From positions 1 through 28,314 of the forward strand of contig JANSLP010000386.1 in the NCBI GenBank assembly GCA_029298735.1: a stretch of 28,314 bases of DNA. Direction: 5' to 3'. The DNA is from Ophiostoma sp. CBS 140.51 (taxonomy: Eukaryota; Ascomycota; Sordariomycetes; Ophiostomatales; Ophiostomataceae). A model generated the notes under the pieces. It did not search any database. It worked only from the letters and a program-made list of their open reading frames with translations, and was not told the DNA's origin. The translations under genes and the position numbers were made by a program. Shown here piece by piece: positions 1 through 8,539 of this stretch. Each line of letters starts with the position of its first letter. Position 1 is the first letter of the stretch.

Positions 1-2
1 AC

Positions 3-1125
3 AACATCATGCACACCATCTACATGGGCATGAAGACGCAGTCGAGCAAGGAGACGCGGCAGCGGGCCGAGACGCTGGCGCGCGACATTGGCAGCCACCT
101 CCCCTCTTACCCTCTACTCTGCCAATATTTTGTCCTTCTCTTTGCTTGGAGTCAGCGAAGCTAACAATAGTACCCCTTTCGGCGGTGGTTGGTCAACAAC
201 AGGAGCAGATGGAAACACAACACCGAAACCGCAGAGTCAAACACAAACGCAACAGCAACAACAGCCACAGATGCAAACACAACTGCCGATGCAAATGCCT
301 ACGGCGGCTGCCACCGTCTCGATGTCCAACGCCGCAGCCCTCTCTTTCCCTGCCACCATCGCCCAAATGGCCCTCCAGCTCGAAGACTGGCGCGGTATGC
401 TGCCGCCGCATCTCCGCTGGCAGGAGCTGCGACCCGCCGATTTCCCCAACGCCGACGCCTCGACCGATCTGGTCGTGGTCGACAATAACGCCTCCATCGA
501 CGAAGACATGGCCCCGCCCTCGGCCACCTCGACGGCGTCGCCGACGACCTCGAGCACTTCCGCTTCTCTTTCGGCCTCCATGTCGGGCGCCGCCTCGATC
601 CCTTCCTCGGCCACATCCGCAGCAGCACCGCCCACGGCCACCATGTTCTCCGCCGACCTCGACGCCACGCCCATCGCCTACCCCTTTGCCCTCGATTTAC
701 AGGTGGCCCTCTTGCGGTCCCGCTACTACTACACAAAGTATTTGGTGTACAAACCCTGTCTCTACAAGGCCATGCACCACCCGGCCCAGCTCTCGCACGA
801 CGACGCCGCCGGTGCCGCCGCCTGTCTGCAAGCATGTCTCTCGTGGCCCGTCGCCATGTCGCCCACCTGTGCCCACAAACGACTTGTGCCCTGCCTGTTT
901 TTCTATACACAAAACTTCTTGGGCGTGCTTCTTGTGCTGCGCCTCGCACAGCAGCTGCCGATCCTGCAGCGAATCACTTCCTCTTTGTGTGGAGGCGAAC
1001 GGTTTGCACGCGCGGCACGGGCGACGACGGCGCTCTGTATTGCCTGGATGCGGGACCTGCGGGGTGTCGACCGGGCAGCCGAATGGGCCTGGGCGGTCGT
1101 GCAGGCCCTGTACAATGTTGAATAA
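3..1125 (+). CDS. C-terminal part of a fungal transcription regulator (5' end outside window)
   Basis: The window opens inside a plus-strand gene. From base 3 one frame reads a conserved-looking stretch (HTIYMGMKTQSSKETRQRAE, then LPSYPLLCQYFVLLFAW) and stops at TAA 162-164. Another frame, open from base 34, carries the rest and ends at TAA 1123-1125. It contains a Gln-rich run, a Ser/Ala/Thr/Pro-rich linker and a helical block (LEDWRGMLPPHLRW, LRSRYYYTKYLVYKPCLYKA, HKRLVPCLFFYTQNFLGVL). This pattern resembles the C-terminal region of fungal Zn2Cys6 regulators; the DNA-binding domain would lie upstream of the window. The frame change needs an intron of length 1 mod 3 or a frameshift. One phase-compatible intron is 151-202 (donor GTCAGC, acceptor CAG), but its donor is weak and the nearest CTAAC is only 10 nt from it. 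Regulator identity is inferred; the product's target is unknown. Confidence 0.6.
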
Positions 1126-1587
1126 GAGAAGGGGGAGGAGGAGGTGGAGGAGGAGGTGGAGGAGGGGAATGACGAATATATACACGATAAAGTCAATGAT
1201 GGTAGACGATCTTATACGGTTTATTTTACAGGATAGACATGTTTCAATGAATGCATTTCAAGACATAGTGATCACTTTTGCACTGGGACTTTGTTTAATA
1301 TAATCTTCTCTTGATCTCGCGAAAAGGCACAGCCTCTTCCTTGACATATGTACAAGATACCGATCTCCCCTTCTCGCTCTCTTTCTCTCTCTTCCCCTAT
1401 TCCTCTCCCTTCTTCTGTTTTCTAACTACTACTCCTCACTCTTTCTCGCTCCTTTCCGTCTTTGTATCTTTCACTTAATATATACAGGATGCTGCACAAG
1501 GCAGTGATTGGGGTTGGCTGTCAAGCCGTGCTCAGGAGCAGGTGGTCGCTACCAAAAAGAAGCCCAGGTAGCTGGCACTCAGCTCGC
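1126..1587. other. Intergenic region between convergent genes
   Basis: This 462-bp stretch holds the 3' ends of two converging genes. After the GGA repeat it becomes AT-richer, and at about 1366-1460 it is strongly pyrimidine-rich on the plus strand (CT runs). I see no coding potential. Longer open frames over the right side run antisense to the Egh16-like gene. Confidence 0.6.
1131..1167 (+). repeat. GGA-rich minisatellite in the 3' UTR
   Basis: Six bases after the stop codon, the plus strand carries a G-rich run built from GGAGGA and GGTGGA units. It has several GG and GGG runs in 37 nt and would lie in the 3' UTR of the regulator. Confidence 0.7.
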
Positions 1588-2465
1588 TTAAGCAGCAAAC
1601 TGGCGAGCCTTCTTGCCGGCCTTCTTGCCGGCCTTGTCGGCCTTGGCCGAGACGGCTGTGGCAGAGGAGGCAGTGGCGGCAGCAGTCGTATCGGCAGAAC
1701 CAGAGCCAACAGCAGTGGCTGTGCCGTCACTGGCCATCTGGAAAGCGACGACACCACCAAAGGGACCAGCAGGGTTCGAGTTGGCAATCTTGGCCAGGCA
1801 GACATTGCTCTGGCCATTGACAGTGCCCGTGCAAGTGGTGCCGGCGGGGACAGAAACGGCCACGGGGAAATCCTTGTTGACATTGGCGGCGCGCTTGGCA
1901 ATCACGCCCATCGACTCCAGGGCGCGGCGCAGGACCGACTTGCCGTTGGGCGAAATCTCACCAAAAGTGCCGGGCACCTGAGTGGCCACATCCATCATCG
2001 TGCCGTCGGCAAAGTTGCCGGTGCCCGTGGTGTCGAGGACCGCCTTGAGCGGGCCGGCACCGTCCGTCGTGACAATGTGGTAGACGCCCGAGAGGGAACC
2101 GTTGCCCGAAGAGGAAACCTGGGGGAGGTCGCCGCCACCCGACAAGTCCTGGGCGGCGGAGACCATGTCCAAAGTGTTCTTGCCCTGGCCGGTGGTCTTG
2201 CCGAGGCCGTTGGACTGGGCCTTGACGGAGTTGAAGACGGTAGTGTCGACCTCCGTCTGCGATGCGTTAGTAAACAATAATGTTAAAGAGAGGGCTGCAT
2301 GAGTGGGCGCACCTTGCTGTTAGGGCCCGCACCCGGAACGACACCGCCCTGGATACCGATACCAGTGGTGTTGCCGCCGGCGTCGCCCTGGATGGCGGCA
2401 ATCTTGCCGTGAGCGGAGACGAGGGGCGACGAGGCCAGGGCGATGATGAAGACCTTGGAGAACAT
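1588..2465 (-). CDS. Egh16-like (DUF3129) secreted protein, appressorium/virulence-associated family
   Basis: The gene has two exons, 2465-2313 and 2256-1588. The 56-nt intron 2312-2257 has donor GTGCGC, a perfect TACTAAC branch and a CAG acceptor. The product is 273 aa. Residues 1-18 form a signal peptide (MFSKVFIIALASSPLVSA), so the mature chain should begin His19-Gly-Lys. The family core follows: GGVVPGAGPNSK, LPQVSSSG, TTDGAGPLKAV, TQVPG and KIANSNPAGPFGG. Cys193 and Cys204 are the only cysteines and could form a disulfide. The only histidines are His19 and His111. The tail (about 228-273) is Ala/Ser/Thr-rich and ends Lys-rich. Family knowledge: Egh16/Gas1/Mas-type proteins are secreted by plant- and insect-associated fungi during infection; the biochemical role is unsettled. 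The assignment is firm at family level. Confidence 0.92.
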
Positions 2466-2733
2466 TTTGGGTGGTGAGGTGGGGGTGTATATAAAAAGTG
2501 AAGTGAAATGGAAAGTGAAAAGTGAAAGGTGAAAAGAACGAGTCAATCGTTTGAAGCAAGTATAAAGTAGTAGTAATGGAGAGCACGAATCAATCGGCTA
2601 AAGAAGTGAAGAATGAAGAAAAGAAGAGAGAAGAGAAGAGAAAAGATGAGATGGTTGTGATTGTCAGAAGATGTTGTTGCTGATGAGGAGAGAGAAGAAG
2701 AATATTGGATCAAGAGGACGAGATGACGAGGTG

Positions 2734-2740
2734 TTATATA
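2734..2740 (-). promoter_or_regulatory. Candidate TATA box for the Egh16-like gene
   Basis: On the minus strand this reads TATATAA, 269 bp upstream of the Egh16-like start codon. A second TATATA run at about 2487-2492 is only some 22-27 bp from the ATG, too close to serve as a TATA box with a normal leader. CT-rich minus-strand sequence lies between the two. Confidence 0.4.
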
Positions 2741-3362
2741 CTTTTTGTCGTCTCTAGATCAACAGCCTTAGGTCAACTTACGCCTCCATCCTCAACATAG
2801 ACTTCTGCCATCTTCACTTACTCTACTGCTTGGTCCACTGGGTTGAAACAGCCCATGAGGGCGTGCAAGCCATGGACTGTATGGAGACCACAGACCGTAT
2901 CGACCATGACCGACCGCTGCCCTCGGAGCGGCTGGAGAGAATACGAGACAGCATCGTGACGCCAAGACAAAGGTCGACGCTTTGCTGTGGGATAGGAGAT
3001 GTCAATGGTGGAGAAGAAGGATAGGAGAAGTCCGTTTGGAAACAGGCCATACAGGGCAGCGGCCCTGCGGCACAGTCGTTTCGAGAAACAAGCATGGCCG
3101 AGGCTGGCCTAGTATGGTCCATTATGGGCCAAGCGGTATCTACGTGCGATGCGAGAGGTCGGCAGTTGTGGGGAGCACAAAGGAGATCGAAGACGAGGAG
3201 AACAAAAAGAAAACAAAACAAAACGGAGTGGCTGAGCGTTACCAGAGGTGCGACGTCTGAGGCCTGCACGCTGAGGCCTGTACGAGAAGCATGGGCCGTT
3301 AGAAGAGTGCGCTGCAATAGTGAGGCTCTGTCGAGTAAGTGAGGCTACCAAATGACACACAA

Positions 3363-3395
3363 AGCTTGACGAGCTTGACGAGCTTGACGAGCTTG
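3363..3395. repeat. Tandem repeat, 9-nt unit, about 3.7 copies
   Basis: The unit AGCTTGACG is repeated perfectly at 3363-3371, 3372-3380 and 3381-3389, followed by a partial copy to 3395. The copies are identical, which suggests a recent or slippage-maintained array in non-coding DNA. Confidence 0.9.
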
Positions 3396-3873
3396 TCTTT
3401 CCTTGTATCGCCTTCGTTTTTGCTACTCTTTGTGAGGCTGCCAAGCCGTGCCAGGATCGCCCAGGATCACTGGCAGGGATGCAATCTAGTGGGCGGTCCA
3501 GGATGCAATCCAGGATCTCCTCGAAATCGTCAATGATGGAGGGTAGGGAAAGAAGTGTGGAGGGCCAAAGAGTGGGAAGGAAGTGTGGGAAGGATGTCTG
3601 GTAGGGTTCCCACTGCCGGCTGCGACTCTTATGTGCGACGGCAGCTTTTACTGGATTTGGTTGTAAGTGTCCCTTCCTCACCAGGTCGCCGGGCCTCGTA
3701 TGGGGCCCGAGCTTCTTTCGTTGTCTTGCGGCAAAAACAGAGATGTGAAACGGGGGTCAGGAGAGGAAGAGGTGAGAGACCAGCTTTGACCAGCGAGAGC
3801 GGCCGAGCAAACCGGCCAGGCGACTAGCGAAACGTTATTTGGAAGAAGCAAAGAAGAGAAGGAGAAGAAGAAA

Positions 3874-3931
3874 ATAAAGAATAAAGAATAAAGAATAAAA
3901 GAAAAAGTAAAATAAAATAAAATAAAATAAA
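3874..3931. repeat. A-rich microsatellites (ATAAAGA and AAAAT units)
   Basis: Nearly four copies of ATAAAGA (3874-3900) are followed by about four to five copies of an AAAAT unit (about 3908-3931). This is a low-complexity, non-coding tract. Confidence 0.85.
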
Positions 3932-4620
3932 TACTACCGTACAAATGAAAAGAGAAATAGATGCGAGAGCGATGCAAGGCGATCACTGCAAAGAGGCTGT
4001 GTTGAACATGATACAATACCACCGGTTCTCCAAACAAAAAAGAAAGAAGCAACCACACCAATCCCCCACACTTCTTACCTCACACTCAACGCTCACACCT
4101 CACACGCTTCACACCACCATCCCTGTCTGTGAGATCCTAGCTCGCGATCCCTTCGCCGTACCTAGAAGGCCAAGGGACTGGGCGATCGTTGGTTGCTTTG
4201 CAGATGGGGATTCTGTGATTGTCGATGTAAAAGTGTGGAAGGAAGATGCGGCACAGAAATCGACAAGGCGGTCGGAGATATTCTCCGCGCCTCAGCTTCC
4301 TCGGTGCTTCTTGGCTTGGTTGGTCGACATGACTCGATTCGGAACAATATGCTTGAAACTATGCAAGCCATAATTATGCTTTCCTTTTCTTTTCTGTATC
4401 TACTTTTATTTCTAGTTTTAATTCTGGGATTTTCCCCTCAAATTTATTTTATTTTCATTCACTAGGATTTCTTTCGAAAAAATTACGTTTAATACTTCTC
4501 ATGCTGCTTTCTTATGCTATTTTCCTTCATTTGCATATTTTTCTTATTGACACACGGCACAGTACCTTTTGACAAGTCGTTTCTTATGATCGCCTTCTTT
4601 TGTGCAAATCGCAAAACATG

Positions 4621-4639
4621 AAAAAAAAAAAAAAAAAAA
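4621..4639 (+). repeat. Poly-A homopolymer, 19 nt
   Basis: There are nineteen consecutive A residues on the plus strand. I found no retroelement body or target-site duplication next to it, so a simple homopolymer run is the best description. Confidence 0.85.
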
Positions 4640-5135
4640 GCCGCCCAAAAGCCCCAACCCAAAACATGCAATACCGTTTCATACAATGCACCGCACGGTT
4701 ACCCTGGTCTACAAAACCCAGTCTTCACGACACAACCCACAACCCTGCACCGGACCTGTCCGCAAAACACTTGTCTGTTCGCAGAAATCCCACCGGCTCC
4801 ACAAACAAGACCCCTCGACATCGCCTCCTACCTACTGAGTGTATGGAAGCATCGCGACACTACAGTACACCTAAGATACCCAACACAGCGTTCTTGCCTG
4901 CCTGCCCGCTGGACCCCCTCCCCCCTTCCCTGTGATCGACGGCCGCAGCAGCCCGGAGGACGTGCACGTCCACTCTCGCATCACACTTCTCCGTCAACCA
5001 GCGATCCTCCCACCCAGTCCTGGGGTCGAAGTGAAGGAGGTCCCAGCATCGCATCATTGCCTCAAAAGGGAATTGTTGCGAGCAAAGGCGAAAGGGAAGG
5101 AGAAAAGACTTCTCACAGCCGCATCAAAAAGGGCT

Positions 5136-5220
5136 GTGCTCGGGATGTGCTCGGGATGCACCCGGGGATGTTTCCAGAGGAATGTGCTGTGATGTGCTCA
5201 GAGGTAGGTGCTCGGAGATG
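5136..5220. repeat. Degenerate tandem repeat based on GTGCTCGGGAT
   Basis: Two perfect 11-nt copies (5136-5146, 5147-5157) are followed by diverged copies containing GTGCT, GGGGAT and GGTGCTCGGAGAT up to about 5220. It is non-coding. Confidence 0.65.
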
Positions 5221-6289
5221 CTTCACCTCCGGCCTCCTCTTCCTCATGTAAATCCTGTACTGTCAATGTCAATAGGATGTGCAGCAGGGTCTGAAGGGGC
5301 ACAGTCGGCATTTGTTCTGTCTTCTTCTATTCCCGCAGTTACTCGAAGAAACAATACTCGCCCCTCGACACAAAACATCTTCTTCTCCTGTCTCAACGTG
5401 CGCGACTTTTAGAGGAGCCCCTCTCTTCTCTGTAGCAGGCCTCATATTGGTCGAGAGCTTCTTTTACGTTTCATGTTGCTCGTGTAGGCTCGCGGCTTTC
5501 AAAGAGGCGCCGTCGAAGAACATCGTAGCAGCAGACGACGAGAAACGCATCTTGGCTGCTGCCTACATTCTTTCTTCAATGTTCTCTTTGGCTTCTCCGT
5601 CTGTGAAGTCGACGCCTCTCATCCACTCGCATTGCATCGTGGCTGGATGTTCGAAGCCTTTGAAGCAAGGCGTTGCTCTTTGTTCCGGACCGTTCTGAAA
5701 GAGAGAGCCTGGGGAAACATTAAAAGACTACCGGTGCGCCATACTTTCTGCTGTGTGACGTTGTTTTGTGTCTGCAGTGGAGAGAGGACCGGTATTGGTA
5801 GGCCGCTCGGCCGGTACACATACAGCATACACGTATATTGTGGAGTGCGACTGGAATGCCGGTTGCTGTGTCGTGGTTGATTAGTCAAGTCCACCTTTTT
5901 TGAGCGCTGAGCGAGAACAGCATTCCAGTCAATGACAAAACATACACGTGGGTAACAGGCATTGCGTACGAGTCGAAGTCAAAGTGAAGTAAGAGTAGTC
6001 TCCAATAAGGGATTTGTTATTTCAAAAGGTATCAAAAAGTCTTATTAAAAGTGTTTCTCCAAAAACCGTGATCAATATATAAGAGAGGGTGAAGAAAAGG
6101 CGCGAAAAGGGCAATTTTTAGATCGGGAGGCTTCTCATGTAGATGAAACTAAACACAAGGCTCATGTGTGGTGGAAATGCAAACAGTAAATGGCTCAAGC
6201 TGTGCCCAAGAGAGACAATGATGCAAGAGTAATGGGGAATCGATGAAAAGACAAAGCTGCGAGAGAGAGGGCGAGATGATTCGCTTCGC

Positions 6290-8402
6290 TTACTGCGAGC
6301 TCTCCGAAGGCTCGCCAGTCTTCTCGTTGGCGCTGTTGGGCAGCAGAACGTCCTCCAGCACACCATTGGGCTTGCCGTTCTGGCTCTGCATGTAGGGGCT
6401 GTTGGGGCTCGTGTGCAGGAAGAAGCGGTGGGCGTCCTCGGTCAGGCCGGCATCGTCGACAACGTCGCCGTCCTTGCCGTGCACCTCGGCCTCGCGCTTG
6501 GCGCTCTCGCGGGCCTCCCAGTCGGCGCGCAGGTCCTGGATCTTGGCCTTGGCATCGAGCTCCGGGTTGTAGTACTTGCCCACACCCCAAAGACGCTCCC
6601 AGAGCGACAAGTGGGTGGGGTGGACAGCGATGCCGTGGTACTCGGACTCGCGGCCGTCCTTGATGTAGCTCCAGCGGCGCTCCTGCTCCTTGAGGTCGAG
6701 ACCGGTGGTGTCGGGCAGCCAGACAAGCGTCAAAATCATGCCGGCCAGACCGAACCAGGGAACAACGTAAAACTTGGTCTGGGTGTCAATGTAGTTGTAG
6801 AGAACCGAAGCCAGCAGGGCACCCGACTTGCCAATGCAGGCGGAGAAACCGTGGGCGGTGGCGCGGATAGGTGTGGGGAACACCTCGCCGGCGACAAGGA
6901 AGGTGACGGAGTTGGGACCGAACTGGTTGAAGAAGGAGGACAAGAAGTACATGGCCTGGAAGGAGTGGATACCCGAAAGACCCGAGTAGTACTTGTAGTG
7001 GAAGGCGGGGACGACGAAGAAGACGAAGCACATGAGGAAACCGACCTGCATCATCATCTTGCGGCCGTAGAGCTTGTTGTCGATGAGGAAGCAGGCGAGG
7101 TAGTAGCCAGCGAGCGAGACAATGCAGTTGCAAATGTTCCAGACCCAGGTGACCATGACGCTCGTCGGGTTGTCAGCAATGACGTTGATGAACTGCGACT
7201 GGAACAGCTTGTTGCCGTAGAAGAAGACGTCATTACAGAACCAGGTACCGGCGGTGGCGAGAATGCGGCCACCAAAGTGCTTGAAGATGGTGCGCAGCGA
7301 GTTGACGTCGTAGCCGGTAACGTTGTTGCGCTTCTTGACGAGCTGGAGCTGGCGCGAGGCGTTGGGCATCTTGTAGGTACGGTAGTAGACAAGCCACAGA
7401 GTGCCGACGGCGGGGAAAGCGAAAGACAGGCGGTAGGTCCACTGGACAGTCGACAGACCGTACGGCGGATCGCCATCACCGTGGTGGAAGACGAGCAGCA
7501 GGACAATGAGCAGACCCTGGTTGACCAGCTGGCCCCAGCCCTGCATCAGGAAAGCCATGGTGACCTTGCGACCACGGTGCAGACGGTCGTCGCGAGTGGA
7601 CAGCTTGCCGGCGCCGACAGCCGACTCCATGGAGGAGGTGGCCGTCATCGGGTACTCACCACCGACACCGTACGAGTAGAAGAAGAGGGACCAGGCGTAG
7701 CAGATCACCCAGCCTTGCAGGGTCAGACCCCACGAGGCCGTGAGCATCAGCAGACCGACAAACATGATCAGGGCGTCCTGGATCAGACCCCAGCGGCGGC
7801 CAATCCAATCACCGATGATCTAAGCTGTTAGCGAGAAAACACAATTTGAATAGAGTACTGAAGGGGGCACTTACACCAACGGAAACCTGGCCAATCATGA
7901 TACCAATGACCTCGAGGTAGGTCACGGCCGCAATCCAGTTCTTGCTGCACTCCGTGGCCTTGCTGCCCCAGCACTGCGGCCAAGCGGCAGAAAAGAGGGG
8001 AGACAGATTGCCAATGGAGAAGAGGACGTAGCCCTCGAGACCCAGACCGGCACCGGGCAGAACGGCATTGCGGAAGTACCAGGCGACAGGGCCCAGGGGA
8101 TCGCGCTTGAAGAGGCTCCAGGTGGCCTTGAGCTCGCTGAGCGCCTCGGCGTTGTTGACCTTGTTGACAAAGCCAATGCGCTGCATCAGCGGCAGATCGG
8201 CCCAGTAGGTGCCGGCCTCGTTGAAGCTGTCGTCGGGGTGCGTGATGTACTTGAAAATCTCACGCTCCTGCTCCTCGGTGTAGAGGCCCTCGGGGCCCAT
8301 GGGGTAGGTCTCGGTCTCGGCGCCGGTCTCGGGACCGTGGGGCACGGGGATCTGGCCAATGACGGCCGAATGCACCTGCGGGTGCTGAATGTAGCCGGAC
8401 AT
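6290..8402 (-). CDS. MFS transporter, phosphate:H+ symporter family
   Basis: The gene has two exons, 8402-7875 and 7819-6290. The 55-nt intron 7874-7820 has donor GTAAGT, a GCTAAC branch and a TAG acceptor. The product is 685 aa. A cytosolic N-terminal region of about 125 residues precedes the first membrane segment (GLEGYVLFSIGN). Then come MFS motif A across the intron (GIIGDWIGRRWG, about 176-187) and the family motif GVGGEYPMTATS (227-238). A central loop follows, then a second bundle containing FNQFGPNSVTFLVAGEVFPT and RATAHGFSACIGKSGALLAS, and the end motif LPDTTGLDLKEQERRW with a long cytosolic tail. The protein should sit in the plasma membrane. The PHS-type layout implies proton-coupled uptake of phosphate or a phosphate ester such as a glycerophosphodiester. 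The exact substrate is unknown, and GGEYP replaces the GGDYP typical of Pho84-type carriers. A CACGTG box upstream fits PHO-type control (inference). Confidence 0.88.
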
Positions 8403-8491
8403 GGTGATGTGATGTTGTGGTGGTGATGAGATGGAGAGAAAAGAGAAAAGAAGGAGGGGAGAGAGAAAAAGAAGGGGGACAGGAAAGACTG

Positions 8492-8539
8492 TTTATACAG
8501 TCAGAATCCGCCGGCGACCTTGTTGTCTGTCTCACGTGT
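8492..8539 (-). promoter_or_regulatory. Transporter promoter: CACGTG box and TATA-like element
   Basis: Read towards the transporter, CACGTG (8534-8539) lies about 130 bp upstream of the ATG at 8402, and TATAAA (8497-8492) about 90 bp upstream. A CT-rich leader covers about 8432-8482. CACGTG is the known core site of fungal PHO regulators (NUC-1/Pho4), though other bHLH factors also bind it. The TATA element sits inside a small inverted repeat (GACTG...CAGTC). Confidence 0.45.

Larger units (their letters stand above)
2466..6289. other. 3.8-kb region without a supported gene
   Basis: The open frames here are at most about 190 codons. They overlap each other on both strands, lack recognisable family motifs and look unlike the GC-rich exons elsewhere in the window. 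The left end is the Egh16-like promoter, purine-rich on the plus strand at about 2500-2705. The rest holds simple repeats (3363-3395, 3874-3931, 4621-4639, 5136-5220) and an AT-rich zone at about 4370-4560. The right end is the 3' flank of the transporter gene. I see no tRNA, rRNA or transposase signature. Confidence 0.55.

Noticed and set aside
1462..2280. 272-codon plus-strand open frame antisense to the Egh16-like gene
   Set aside because: It is a GC-driven shadow of the real minus-strand exon and ends where that exon ends. It shows no family motifs.
4621..4639. Poly-A run as the tail of a retroelement
   Set aside because: No reverse-transcriptase-like sequence or target-site duplication lies next to it.
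6413..7831. 472-codon plus-strand open frame antisense to the transporter
   Set aside because: It mirrors exon 2 of the MFS gene. Its Val/Gly/Glu-rich composition is what the complement of membrane-segment codons gives.
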